Shown: positions 34,327-43,150 of the stretch, piece by piece
How the letters are laid out: each line of letters starts with the position of its first letter
Numbering within the stretch: the first letter of the stretch is position 1
The notes under the pieces: generated by a model
What the model was told of the DNA's origin: nothing
Database searches by the model: none
Seen by the model: only the letters and a program-made list of their open reading frames with translations
NCBI GenBank assembly: GCA_020161935.1
Contig: JAIUNI010000003.1
Span: 186,001-250,000 of the forward strand
Origin: Chloroflexota bacterium
Lineage (GTDB): Bacteria; Chloroflexota; Anaerolineae; Aggregatilineales; Phototrophicaceae
Length of the DNA: 64,000 nucleotides
Direction of reading: 5' to 3'
Program-made: the position numbers and the translations under genes

Positions 34327-35514
34327 TTAACCTGCCGGAAAAGCCCACGCCAGCGCCTCCGGGAAGATGCTGCGGAAGGCGACTAAACCATGCCCGCTGC
34401 CCAGTTCCGCGTAATAGTAATTGCCGTCCAACCGCCGCTGGAGAACGTCGCGCAAGGCTTGCGCCGGGCGCAGGAAACGCGCCTTCGCCTCGTAGCGCCC
34501 CACCGATTGGAAGATGCGCTTCGGCAGCACGGATGCTTCCGTGAACCGGCTGGTAATTTGGCCGAGTTTGTCCTCGTCCGTCCCTTTGCCCAGCGGTGGG
34601 GAAATCAAGATCAAACTGCTGAACACGGCAGGGTTCTTGAGCGCCGCGTGTGCCGCCGCGACCGCGCCGTTCGCCACACCGCCCACGCCCATATGCGCCG
34701 AGTCGATGCGATACTCCGTTTGTAGCATGGGCAGGAGTTCGTTGAGCAGCGAGTTATAGTGCTGGTCGTTACTGGTGTATTCCGCTAGGCGTTCATTCTG
34801 GTTGCCACTTTGCACCATCGCGATGACCAGCGGCGCGAGGCGCTTATGCTTGATGAGCGCGTCGGCTATCGCGGGTACTTGCAGCGGGCCGCTCATCCAC
34901 TGTCCGTCTTGCAGGATGAGCAGCGGGTAGGCCAAGCCCGAACCCTCGTAATCCGGCGGGGTATAGACCCAAACGGTGCGCCCGTTGAAGCCGAGTTCGG
35001 TGCTGTCAAAAGTGTGTTCCGTCACCTTTCCGCGCGGCACCGCTTCCAGCGCCGTCCAATCGAGGTACGGGCGGGCGCTGCCCATCCGCAGCACGGAAAC
35101 ATCCTGCTGACCGCTTTTCATTTTCAGCGAGTTAGCCGGGTCAGCCCGCCAGAACTTGCTCACACGCGCGAGAATATCCGCTTCTTCGGCTAACGGTGTG
35201 AGCGGGTCATCCACCGCGAGCAGGTAGTCGAGAAGGTCGTCTTCGGCGAAGGTGCGGGTGAGGTACCACAGCATCGTGCCGTCAAGCTGCTTAAGTGGGT
35301 CGAAGGGTGGGTCGGCCTTGATGGTATCCAAGTTGAGGGCGACATTGCGCCGCGCACCGAGGCTGTTAAAGACAAAGGTCGCTTTGTTGCCCTGTATCCA
35401 CGGCCATTCGCGCCGTTCAGCCAAGAGTTCATCGACCAGTGTTTGGCGATCACCGTCTCTGCGGGCGCTTTCGACTTCAGCCAAAAAGGTGTCAAAATCA
35501 GTCCAACGGGGCAT
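34327..35514 (-). CDS. Esterase D/Fes-like alpha/beta-hydrolase lacking nucleophile serine
   Basis: 395 residues from ATG 35514 (AGGAG upstream; GTG 35541 also in frame). The N-terminal 150 residues are helical and strand-rich like the enterochelin-esterase N-domain. The C-terminal half is an esterase fold (GRTVWVYTPPDYEG, YPLLILQDG, YRIDSAHMGVGG). At the nucleophile elbow the expected G-x-S-x-G is G-V-A-N-G, so the catalytic Ser is Ala281. The late His motif GSGHGLVAFR remains. It may be a non-catalytic binding protein. A single base change would explain the loss. Confidence 0.8.
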   Translation of the reverse strand: MPRWTDFDTFLAEVESARRDGDRQTLVDELLAERREWPWIQGNKATFVFNSLGARRNVALNLDTIKADPPFDPLKQLDGTMLWYLTRTFAEDDLLDYLLAVDDPLTPLAEEADILARVSKFWRADPANSLKMKSGQQDVSVLRMGSARPYLDWTALEAVPRGKVTEHTFDSTELGFNGRTVWVYTPPDYEGSGLAYPLLILQDGQWMSGPLQVPAIADALIKHKRLAPLVIAMVQSGNQNERLAEYTSNDQHYNSLLNELLPMLQTEYRIDSAHMGVGGVANGAVAAAHAALKNPAVFSSLILISPPLGKGTDEDKLGQITSRFTEASVLPKRIFQSVGRYEAKARFLRPAQALRDVLQRRLDGNYYYAELGSGHGLVAFRSIFPEALAWAFPAG

Positions 35515-35629
35515 CGGTCTTTTGCTCCTGAATAATCCCACACCACAATATCTCTTATTGTAGCACTGTGACGGCAGGAATACCTAATCGGTTGTACGAG
35601 ATGTGACTTTTGGATGCGGGAAACCCATA

Positions 35630-36478
35630 CTACAGCCGCAGCGCCGTGTTTTTTCGGCTGCGTTTGGGTTCGCGCGTCAGTGATTGACCATTGTATTCGG
35701 TAGCGATACCGAGGCGGCGCAGCCCAATCTTAACGTAGGCTTCTTCCCGCTCGATGCTGATCGACTTTCGCCCCAACTGCTGCGCCACGTAGGCGGTCGT
35801 GAACGTGCCGGCAAACGGGTCGAGAACGGTATCACCGGCGTGACTGCTGGCCTTGATGATGCGCTCCAACAGGGCGACCGGTTTTTGCGTCGGGTGGTTT
35901 TCGTATTCCGGCATCCGGTAGCGTACACGGGCGAAATACCACACATTCCCCGGTACTTTCTCACTGTTATAAACCTGCGGCGGATTTTTACGGTAGTCGA
36001 TGAGCTTGCGTTTCGCCCCGGTTTTAGCTTCCACCAGAATATCAGCAGGGTTAAAGGTGTAGTGGTTGGGGTCTTTTACGCCAAATAAGATCGGTTCGTA
36101 CATCGAGCCGTAGTACTGCCGCGCTTGCACACCGGAACTGTCGTAGTGCCAGACGATGCGCGAGAGGATGCTCAGGCGCTGGCTGAGGAAAATGTCGTAG
36201 TAGGGCATGAACTGTGTCGCCGTCATCACGTACAGGCTGCCGTTCGGCTTGAGCTTATCCACACACAGTTGAAGCCACTCGTAACTCCAGTTCAGGTAAT
36301 CATCGACCGCTTGCTTTTCAGACTTCCCGTTGAACTTTTTCCCGATGTTATAGGGTGGGTCGGCAAAGATTAGGTCAACCGATTGGTCGGGGATGTGCTG
36401 GCGCAGCACGTCGATACAATCCCCGTGGTAAATGCTGTGGTCATCGCGAGTAAAAATGTTCATATCACGGGCAGTCAT
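35630..36478 (-). CDS. Solitary adenine-specific DNA methyltransferase (beta class)
   Basis: About 282 residues. Motif IV ADPPYNIG precedes the SAM-binding motif DPFAGTFTTAYVAQQLGR, the beta-class order. The DPPY form is typical of N6-adenine enzymes such as the YhdJ and DpnA types. No nuclease gene is adjacent, so it may mark the chromosome or be a relic. Note GTFTT where GSGTT is usual. The start could be 36478 or 36463; neither has a good binding site. Confidence 0.85.
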   Translation of the reverse strand: MTARDMNIFTRDDHSIYHGDCIDVLRQHIPDQSVDLIFADPPYNIGKKFNGKSEKQAVDDYLNWSYEWLQLCVDKLKPNGSLYVMTATQFMPYYDIFLSQRLSILSRIVWHYDSSGVQARQYYGSMYEPILFGVKDPNHYTFNPADILVEAKTGAKRKLIDYRKNPPQVYNSEKVPGNVWYFARVRYRMPEYENHPTQKPVALLERIIKASSHAGDTVLDPFAGTFTTAYVAQQLGRKSISIEREEAYVKIGLRRLGIATEYNGQSLTREPKRSRKNTALRL

Positions 36479-36526
36479 CTGTTTATCGAAAGGTAAATGC
36501 AGTATACCGGAATTTCTAAAAATACC

Positions 36527-36604
36527 GGACAGCACGTATGCTGTCCCTACAAAAACATGAGTTTGTGCTACCAGTTTCGTGTAGGGACGCGATACATCGC
36601 GTCC
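36527..36604. repeat. Two GTAGGG-type palindromic repeats
   Basis: 36527-36546 is GGACAGC-ACGTAT-GCTGTCC then CTAC. 36583-36604 is GTAGGGACGCGAT...ATCGCGTCC. They face each other in opposite orientation in the 314-bp gap before the DnaJ gene. Confidence 0.8.
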
Positions 36605-36665
36605 GATTAACCCCAAACCTAGCTTCTATGCACATCATACTTATATAAGAAATCGGTGTAACTCG

Positions 36666-36694
36666 TTGACCCACAGCCGCGACCCTCATACAAT
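36666..36694 (+). promoter_or_regulatory. Sigma-70-like promoter of the DnaJ-family gene
   Basis: TTGACC (36666-36671), a 17-bp spacer and TACAAT (36689-36694) lie about 100 bp upstream of ATG 36793. Confidence 0.65.
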
Positions 36695-36792
36695 AGAGAA
36701 TAGCGGCAGCCGATGTCGCACTCATCATGACTTTGAACAGGGCAATCTCCTCACGCTCTGTCGCATGAAATCCGTGATCTCTGAGGGAAACA

Positions 36793-37725
36793 ATGGCAAA
36801 GAAAGATTATTATAAAACGCTCGGTGTGGATAAAAACGCGACCGAGAAAGAAATCAAACAGGCGTTTCGCAAGCAGGCCAAGCAGTGGCACCCCGACGCG
36901 AACCGTGACAACCCGAACGCCGAAGCCAAGTTCAAAGAGGTGAACGAGGCTTACGAGGTGTTGAGCGACGCAACCAAGCGCTCGACTTACGACCAGTTCG
37001 GTTCGGTGAATCCGCAGGACTTCGGGTTCGGCGGCGCACCGGGCGCGGGTGGGCGCTACACCTACACCACGACTGGCGACGAAGCCGGAGGCACACCGTT
37101 CGGGGATATTTTCGAGCAGTTCTTCGGTGGTGCCAGAAATTCGCGGCGTGGACGCGGCACTGCTTCCCAGAACCCGTTCGGCGACTTTGGCGGCGCGACC
37201 AGCAGCCGTCAGGGTGGGCAGGACATCGAGCAGCCCGTCAGCATCAGCCTGAAGGAAGCCTTTAACGGCGGTGTCCGTATCGTCACTAAGGGCGAGCGTA
37301 AGCTGCGCGTCAACATTCCCAAAGGCGCGACCGATGGCACACGGATACGCCTCGCGGGTGAAGGTGGCGAAGGCTTCGGCGGTGGGCCAAACGGCGACCT
37401 GTACCTTGTGGTGCAGTTGGAAGACGACCCGCAGTTCAAGCGCACGGGTGATGACCTCACGGTTGAGGTGAAGGTCGATATGTTCACGGCGATGCTGGGC
37501 GGCGAGGTGGAAGTGCCGACGCTCGACCGTTCGCTCAAGCTGCGTATTCCGGCGGGTACTCAATCCGGCAAGCGCATCCGGCTCAAGGGTAAGGGGATGC
37601 CCAACGTCAAGCAGCAAGAGCAGTTTGGCGACCTGTACGCCCGCATCCTGATTACCGTGCCGGAGAACCTGAACGACAGCCAGCGCACGTTGGTCGAAGG
37701 CTGGCGCGATCAGTTGAATGCGTAA
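36793..37725 (+). CDS. DnaJ-family co-chaperone, type II (CbpA-like)
   Basis: 310 residues. An N-terminal J-domain (DYYKTLGVDKNATEKEIKQAF) has the HPD motif at 33-35, followed by a Gly/Phe-rich linker (about 75-140). The C-terminal substrate-binding barrels follow directly, with LKEAFNGGVRIV and AMLGGEVEVPTL. The zinc-finger of true DnaJ is absent, so this is a CbpA-like protein working with DnaK. GAGGGAAAC lies before ATG 36793, a clear promoter lies upstream and a terminator at 37746. Confidence 0.94.
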   Translation: MAKKDYYKTLGVDKNATEKEIKQAFRKQAKQWHPDANRDNPNAEAKFKEVNEAYEVLSDATKRSTYDQFGSVNPQDFGFGGAPGAGGRYTYTTTGDEAGGTPFGDIFEQFFGGARNSRRGRGTASQNPFGDFGGATSSRQGGQDIEQPVSISLKEAFNGGVRIVTKGERKLRVNIPKGATDGTRIRLAGEGGEGFGGGPNGDLYLVVQLEDDPQFKRTGDDLTVEVKVDMFTAMLGGEVEVPTLDRSLKLRIPAGTQSGKRIRLKGKGMPNVKQQEQFGDLYARILITVPENLNDSQRTLVEGWRDQLNA

Positions 37726-37745
37726 CAGATAACTTTACTCACGAC

Positions 37746-37772
37746 AAAGGACGCACCACCGCGTCCTTTTTA
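37746..37772 (+). terminator. Intrinsic terminator of the DnaJ-family gene
   Basis: AAAGGACGC pairs with GCGTCCTTT around ACCACC, followed by further T. Confidence 0.88.
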
Positions 37773-37788
37773 TTTGGGTGCAAATATC

Positions 37789-37986
37789 GGACAGCCTGTC
37801 TGCTGTCCCTACGAACCCCTACACTTGTGGCATATGTAGGGACGTGAGATAGCGCGTCCCATATGCACCAAGTTAAGCGACTTATTGAACACATAGAATG
37901 TAATTTTGTAGGGGCGCAAGCCTTGCGCCCTCTTGCCGCCAACTACCCACGCGACCACGTTTGTAGGGACAGCAGACAGGCTGTCC
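37789..37986. repeat. Cluster of four GTAGGG-type palindromic repeats
   Basis: Palindromes at 37789-37808 (GGACAGC arms), 37838-37860 (GGGACG arms), 37912-37930 (GGGCGCAAG arms) and 37967-37986 (GGACAGC arms, loop AGACAG). Each is bordered by GTAGGG or its complement. Confidence 0.85.
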
Positions 37987-37989
37987 GCC

Positions 37990-38757
37990 ACTTCCCACCC
38001 AATAAACCCCTTGTTGAGGCTTACCCCTTCAAATTTCTCTTTGCCTTTAACTTAAAACTTGCCACTTATCACTTAAAACTATAACTTAGGTTTATTTTCG
38101 GTTAACCCGACAAACTATTTTCTAACCTTAAACCAACCCGCTTAACAATTTCGCTCTCTCAAAATGGTTAGCGCCAACACTCGCTAAAAGTGACCAAATG
38201 TTCTGACAAATGTTCACCCTTAACGTTCCAACTTCGATTATGCTATTGAAAGGGTCGCCTGTAGGGTGGGAAGTGCCGCCGGCAAACTCTAATTAACAAC
38301 CCCACTCACAGTTTAACATGAACATTGGCAATCTTGGCGGCGGCAGCCCAATTGCCAACATTGCTGCGACATTAGCCGAGTAATCCGCCGAATTGGCATA
38401 AAAACGGCCTTTGCCATTGCCGAAATTGCTGCCAACTTTGCCAACGGTCATTTCTGTCATAGACGACATTTGCGACAATTCTCAACTCCAATAACAGCAT
38501 AGAAGGCACTGTGAAAATGAAGAATTTGCAGAATTTTGTGAAGATTCAGAAGTTCGCTCCCTCAAATTCGCCGTCAAGCTGATGAATTGCAATTGCGGAT
38601 TTTGCAGTTTTTGGGGTTTGTGAGGATTGGAAACGGTGACTGACAACACCGACACTGACGACTCTGACGACATTTCTGACATAAAAGGGGATGATGTCGC
38701 CGACATAAAATTTACTGCGAAAGTGAAGAATATGAAGAAATTTGTGAATGATCGCTG
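37990..38757. other. Gene-free, AT-rich island B, related to island A in inverse orientation
   Basis: No gene seen. 38165-38225 is close to the reverse complement of 4005-4060, sharing a core of AAGTGACCAAATGTTCTGAC and more. 38490-38600 and 38690-38757 each resemble the reverse complement of 3190-3290 (TTCTTCA, TTTCACAGTG, GACGGCG). The words TTGGCAA, GCCGAC and GACATAAA recur as in island A. Confidence 0.7.
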
Positions 38758-38762
38758 ACGGT

Positions 38763-39260
38763 TTAGTTCACCACGCCGAGCTTGTTGACGTAATCGCCGA
38801 ACACGATCAGGTCATTGAGGGCGTACTGCGCCATCACCCACAGGTCGCCGTTGGGAACGCGGGTCATCTGCACATTGGGGCGTGGAAGCTGCGCCAAGAG
38901 GTTATACAGGTCATAAACACGCCGCTCGTGCTGCGAACGCATCCGGCTGAAACGTGCCAGCGCCTTGTTCACAGCGCGGTCGTCCTGCACCATCCGGCGG
39001 GTTTCCAGCGAGTCGTAGTAGAAGTGATGCCGCCAGTCACGGTGTTCTTCGGTCAAGGTGGTCAGTTCGCGTCGCACCTGTTGTAAGGCTTCGAGGGTTT
39101 GGAAAACATCATCAGCCGCTTGAATCATGAGGAGTTGTTCAAGCAGGTCAAGGTAAGTTTGAGCATGGGACAAGCGTTTACGATACTCATTGTTCAAACG
39201 CCAGAGTAGATCGGTAGGGGCATCATATTGAATGAGTTGTGCCATCGTTACACTGTCCAT
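38763..39260 (-). CDS. Conserved-looking helical protein of unknown function
   Basis: 165 residues, mostly amphipathic helix by appearance (LNNEYRKRLSHAQTYLDLLEQLLMIQ, LEALQQVRRELTTLTEEHRDW), with many Leu, Arg and Gln and no signal peptide or catalytic motif. It could form a coiled-coil or helical bundle. AAAGG lies six bases before ATG 39260. It borders island B. I do not recognise the family. Confidence 0.65.
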   Translation of the reverse strand: MDSVTMAQLIQYDAPTDLLWRLNNEYRKRLSHAQTYLDLLEQLLMIQAADDVFQTLEALQQVRRELTTLTEEHRDWRHHFYYDSLETRRMVQDDRAVNKALARFSRMRSQHERRVYDLYNLLAQLPRPNVQMTRVPNGDLWVMAQYALNDLIVFGDYVNKLGVVN

Positions 39261-39448
39261 TTACAACCTTTATATTTATTCTAGCACAAAACGCAGCCGG
39301 GACACCATCCGTATGGCGGATGATAGGCTAGGCGTATAGGATACACGCATGAGCAAAGAGTCCCGCCCCCGCTTAAATAGGGCGAACTAGGCCAAATGGG
39401 GAAGCGGTGGTAGGGTTATTGGGAATAAGCGATTCTTCGGAGGATTTT

Positions 39449-40576
39449 ATGAGGCTCAAAGGTATACTTTTTCGTCCGCTGTTTGTATCAGTTTGTGTGG
39501 TTGGTCTGCTGCTGGGGGGAATGCTGACCGCCGCCGCGCAAGCCGACCCGACCAATACGCCGGTGCCGACGCGCACGCCCGCGTCCACCAATACCCCCGA
39601 ACCGACTAATACGCCGGAACCCACCGCAACCATGACCCCCACCGCTACGCCGCGCGGTGATGAGATGATCTTGCAGGTGGCATCCGGCGAGAATGATGTC
39701 AACGAAAGCAGTGGCAACTTCGAACTCAACCAGCAGACGGTTTGGGCGGGTAACGGCGGTACGGTCGGCGAACAGTACCTCGCCATCCGTTTTACCGGCG
39801 TGGCGATCCCACCGGCCTCGGTCATCCACAGCGCTCATCTGGAAGTCTTCGCCGTGACCGACCAGTGGATACCGATCAGCTACGATTTGTTCGCGGAAGC
39901 AGCCGACGACAGCAAACCGTTTAGTGACGACAGCTTGCCCTCGCAGCGGCAGTTGACGACGGCCAGCGTGGTACACGAGTCGAATACCTCGTGGGTGAGC
40001 AAGACGTGGTATCCGTTGGATGACATCGCGGATCTGGTTCAAGAAGTGGTTGACCGCCCCGGTTGGCAGGTGGGCAACAGCCTGACGATCATCGCGATTG
40101 GCACGGAATCTGGCGGCGAGTTTGGTCGCAAGTTCTTCGCCGCTTACGAAGCCAGCCCGGATTTTGCCATACGCCTCGTGGTGGATGTGACCGCGCCGGA
40201 ACTGCCGCCCACGCCGCTGCCCACGAATACCCCGCTGCCGACGGCGACCCGTGCCGCGACCTCAACCCCCATCGCCACCGCGACCGTGAACCCGTGTAAT
40301 GCGGTTGACCTGCCCGTTCGGTTGGGTGTGGGCGATACCGGCATGGTGATTATGAACAACGCCTCACCGACCACGCCTGTCAACGTGCGTGAAGCGCCGA
40401 GCATCAACGCCGAACGCATCGGGCGGCTGGCGCAGGGCGTAACTTTTGAAGTGCTGGAAGGGCCAACGTGCGCCGATGGCCTGACGTGGTTTAAGGTGGT
40501 TTACGGGGATGATGACAAGGAAGGCTGGCTGGCAGAAGGTCAGGACGGCTTGTACTTCGTCGAACCCGCCCGCTAG
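39449..40576 (+). CDS. Exported protein: Pro/Thr stalk, DNRLRE-like domain, SH3b domain
   Basis: 375 residues from ATG 39449, with CGGAGG upstream. A signal peptide (residues 1-30) is followed by a Thr-Pro-Asn stalk (about 35-70) and a beta-sandwich region of about 170 residues. Features such as EQYLAIRFTGVAIPPASVIHSAHLEVFA recall DNRLRE/CBM96-like cell-surface domains. A second short stalk leads to a bacterial SH3 domain (PVNVREAPSINAERIGRL, WFKVVY, GWLAEG), which often binds cell-wall peptides. It is probably surface-attached. Confidence 0.82.
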   Translation: MRLKGILFRPLFVSVCVVGLLLGGMLTAAAQADPTNTPVPTRTPASTNTPEPTNTPEPTATMTPTATPRGDEMILQVASGENDVNESSGNFELNQQTVWAGNGGTVGEQYLAIRFTGVAIPPASVIHSAHLEVFAVTDQWIPISYDLFAEAADDSKPFSDDSLPSQRQLTTASVVHESNTSWVSKTWYPLDDIADLVQEVVDRPGWQVGNSLTIIAIGTESGGEFGRKFFAAYEASPDFAIRLVVDVTAPELPPTPLPTNTPLPTATRAATSTPIATATVNPCNAVDLPVRLGVGDTGMVIMNNASPTTPVNVREAPSINAERIGRLAQGVTFEVLEGPTCADGLTWFKVVYGDDDKEGWLAEGQDGLYFVEPAR

Positions 40577-40650
40577 AGTTTTGAACAGGGTTATGAACAG
40601 TTTGAACACGCCGACAACATAATAGGTGTGGTCAACGAGCATTGTTGTAG

Positions 40651-40678
40651 GGGAGGGTCTCAGACCCTCCCGTTTTCT
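40651..40678. terminator. Terminator formed by a GTAGGG-type palindrome
   Basis: GGGAGGGTC (40651-40659) pairs with GACCCTCCC (40663-40671), followed by GTTTTCTT. It lies between convergent genes. Confidence 0.75.
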
Positions 40679-40681
40679 TAT

Positions 40682-42139
40682 CTAGGTAGCAAGCGTCGCC
40701 TTGATGACTTCCGTTTCTGGCGGTTGGAAGGCGACATTGACGCGGGTTTCGATGGTGAGTGCGTCCTTGCCGACATGCACGTCAAAGCTCTGGTAGAAAG
40801 GCGTGTCGTGAAAGCGGAGGATGAAACGGAAGGTATCTTTTGATGTCCACGCCCCGCTGGTGACCATGACCGCCGCTTTTTTATCGTACGGATTGTTAAA
40901 CAGTTTGGTTTCGCCCGCTTGCCACTTCCCATAGCCGATGGTGAGGGTTTCGGTCGTGCGCCCCTGCTTGACCGTGAGTTGGCAGCCAGATTTGCCGAAT
41001 TTGAGCGCCATTGTCTTGAAGCCGAGATCGTTACTCGCGAGGTTATAGACCTGACCGGAGAGCTTCTTCGCCTTCGGTGAAGAAGCCTCGCCCTGCACGG
41101 GGGCAATCGCCAATGTGGAGAGTTTTTCGGTCAGCTTCTTGTGGGCGGTGCTGTTGGCCTTTTTCGGCGCGTCAGCCATTGCGGGGAGCAGATGTTCCCA
41201 CACGAGGTTCAAGGGCTGCTGCATGTCACCGAGGCCGCTGGTGATCGCCAATACCGCGTCCTGCTCCGGCATGACGAGGCAGTACTGCCCGAACGCGCCG
41301 TCACCACGGTAGGCGTTGTGCTGGCTGCGCCAGAATTGGTAGCCGTAGCCCTGCGCCCAATCGCTTTTGGGGTCGTCACCGTTCTTGATGTGGAAGGCGG
41401 TCGCTTTCTCCGTCCAACCGGCGGGTAAGAGCTGCTTGCCGCCCCACACGCCTTTTTGGAGGTACAACTGCCCGAACCGCGCAATATCCTCGGTGGTGAT
41501 TTTCAGGCCGAATCCGCCGGTGTCGATGCCTTCCGGTGACACCTGCCACGTCGGGTTCTGGATGCCCAGCGGGTCGAACAAGCGCGGCTTGAGGTATTTG
41601 ATGAGGCGCTGGCCGGTGGTTTTTTGCACGATAGCCGAGAGCATATAGGTTGCGCCGGTGTTGTAGAGGAAGTGCGTCCCCGGTTTGTGGACGACCGGCA
41701 CGTCGAAGAAGCCTTGTGTCCACTTGTTATCCGAGCCGTTAATCATGCGGTCGGTGGTATCGATGTCGTGTCCGGTGGACATGGAGAGCAGATGGCGCAC
41801 CTGCATCTTGGCGAGGTGTTTGTTCGGTTTGGCTGGCGCTTCGTCGGGGAAGAACGAGATAACGGTGTCGTCCAGCGAGAAGCAGCCTTCCGCCACCGCG
41901 AGACCAACCGCCGTCGAGGTGAAGCTCTTGCTGAGTGAGAACATCATGTGCGTTAGTTGCGGTTCAAACGGCGACCACCAGCCCTCGGCGACGACCTTAC
42001 CATTCCGCACCAGCATGAAGCTGTGGAGTTCGTGCAGTTGGCTTTCGGCGGCTTCGGTAAATTTGAGGATGGCGGATGAGGCGATGCCCTGACTTTCGGG
42101 CGTGGCACGTTCTAATATTTGGGTGGGTTTGGCAGGCAT
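40682..42139 (-). CDS. Serine hydrolase, class C beta-lactamase / PBP-like
   Basis: 485 residues. SLSK (nucleophile Ser and Lys) lies in MFSLSKSFTSTAVG, and the second motif YNT in FLYNTGATYML. The third motif region is YGYQFWRSQHNAYRGDGAFGQY, with GDGAFGQ at the usual place. A C-terminal extension of about 130 residues is beta-rich. There is no signal peptide. It differs clearly from the hydrolase at 1039. Substrate unknown; it is an esterase or D-peptidase candidate. Confidence 0.86.
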   Translation of the reverse strand: MPAKPTQILERATPESQGIASSAILKFTEAAESQLHELHSFMLVRNGKVVAEGWWSPFEPQLTHMMFSLSKSFTSTAVGLAVAEGCFSLDDTVISFFPDEAPAKPNKHLAKMQVRHLLSMSTGHDIDTTDRMINGSDNKWTQGFFDVPVVHKPGTHFLYNTGATYMLSAIVQKTTGQRLIKYLKPRLFDPLGIQNPTWQVSPEGIDTGGFGLKITTEDIARFGQLYLQKGVWGGKQLLPAGWTEKATAFHIKNGDDPKSDWAQGYGYQFWRSQHNAYRGDGAFGQYCLVMPEQDAVLAITSGLGDMQQPLNLVWEHLLPAMADAPKKANSTAHKKLTEKLSTLAIAPVQGEASSPKAKKLSGQVYNLASNDLGFKTMALKFGKSGCQLTVKQGRTTETLTIGYGKWQAGETKLFNNPYDKKAAVMVTSGAWTSKDTFRFILRFHDTPFYQSFDVHVGKDALTIETRVNVAFQPPETEVIKATLAT

Positions 42140-42242
42140 AAGAATTTCCTTCTATTTTGAGTGACAACGCGAAACGAGTATAACGCGGTTGGGCGAGCGC
42201 GGGGTATGTGGTTTGGCAGGGTACGAGGGTGTCGTTCGGAAC

Positions 42243-43088
42243 CTAGATGCCCCAATCAAACGGTGGGTATTTTTGAGCGACAGCTTCAAGACGGTCGAAG
42301 GCGGCGGAGATATTGGCGTATTGTTCTGAATCCTCAGTACCTCCATATTCATTGGCATTTTGTCGTATGATTTCCATCGTCGTCGCTCGCCATAGTTTGA
42401 TGTCTTTGTGCTTCACGACAGGATCAGTTTGATAGGCTTCACATAGTAAGCCGAGAATGTCGATAGCGACAGGGAGATCCTCTTCTAATCTATAAAACCC
42501 GAATGCCTCCCAACGTGTTTCCGACGATAGAAAGTAAATAATGTCCTTTACCAATTGCTCGATTAAAGAGCCAATGAAGCGATCAAAATTAGATGACTCT
42601 TGACCAAGTTGATTGGTTTCCATTCGAATTGAAAAATAGGGGAGCGAATATTCAGCTAGCAGTGGTGTTATCGTAATTGACACAGCTTTCTCGCCAAGGT
42701 TTTCCCACTCATAGCCTGTATCTTCAAGGTGCTTAAACATGGTCTCGATTGCAGGACGATGCTTTTGGCGGTAAGCATAATCATCTAAAGCAATTGGGTA
42801 ATTATCCGCGACCTTCCATTCAGTGTCCCAAACAGGCATAAATGCAGAACGCCAGCGTTGTACAAGTTTGTTTGATCGAATAGGAACGCCTCCAAGCCCA
42901 ATATTATGCTGCTCAAATAAGAGAATGATTTCCATAACCGTCAATACTTGTGATAACCACCACCCGTTATTTGCGACCTGCTCCGGTGATACCCAATATT
43001 CAATCTCACGCTCAATACGATCAGTAATCGACATAAAATAATCGAGAGGAGAATCACCATCATAAATACCCTTGCCCCATCTGCCCAT
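42243..43088 (-). CDS. DUF4259-like protein
   Basis: 281 residues. The opening MGRWGKGIYDGDSPLDYF is the pattern of DUF4259-type proteins, which start MGxWGxGxxxxDxxLD. The remainder is helical and acidic with no enzyme motif. Local AT content is higher than in flanking genes. I chose ATG 43088 because GAGG lies eight bases upstream; 43106 is the longer alternative. DUF4259 proteins are sometimes found near polymorphic toxins, but none is adjacent here. Confidence 0.72.
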   Translation of the reverse strand: MGRWGKGIYDGDSPLDYFMSITDRIEREIEYWVSPEQVANNGWWLSQVLTVMEIILLFEQHNIGLGGVPIRSNKLVQRWRSAFMPVWDTEWKVADNYPIALDDYAYRQKHRPAIETMFKHLEDTGYEWENLGEKAVSITITPLLAEYSLPYFSIRMETNQLGQESSNFDRFIGSLIEQLVKDIIYFLSSETRWEAFGFYRLEEDLPVAIDILGLLCEAYQTDPVVKHKDIKLWRATTMEIIRQNANEYGGTEDSEQYANISAAFDRLEAVAQKYPPFDWGI

Positions 43089-43150
43089 TGTCGTTACCTC
43101 ACTCACTTGAGGATGTACTGTACTACAGGTGTCGTTAGGCTGTCATCCGA

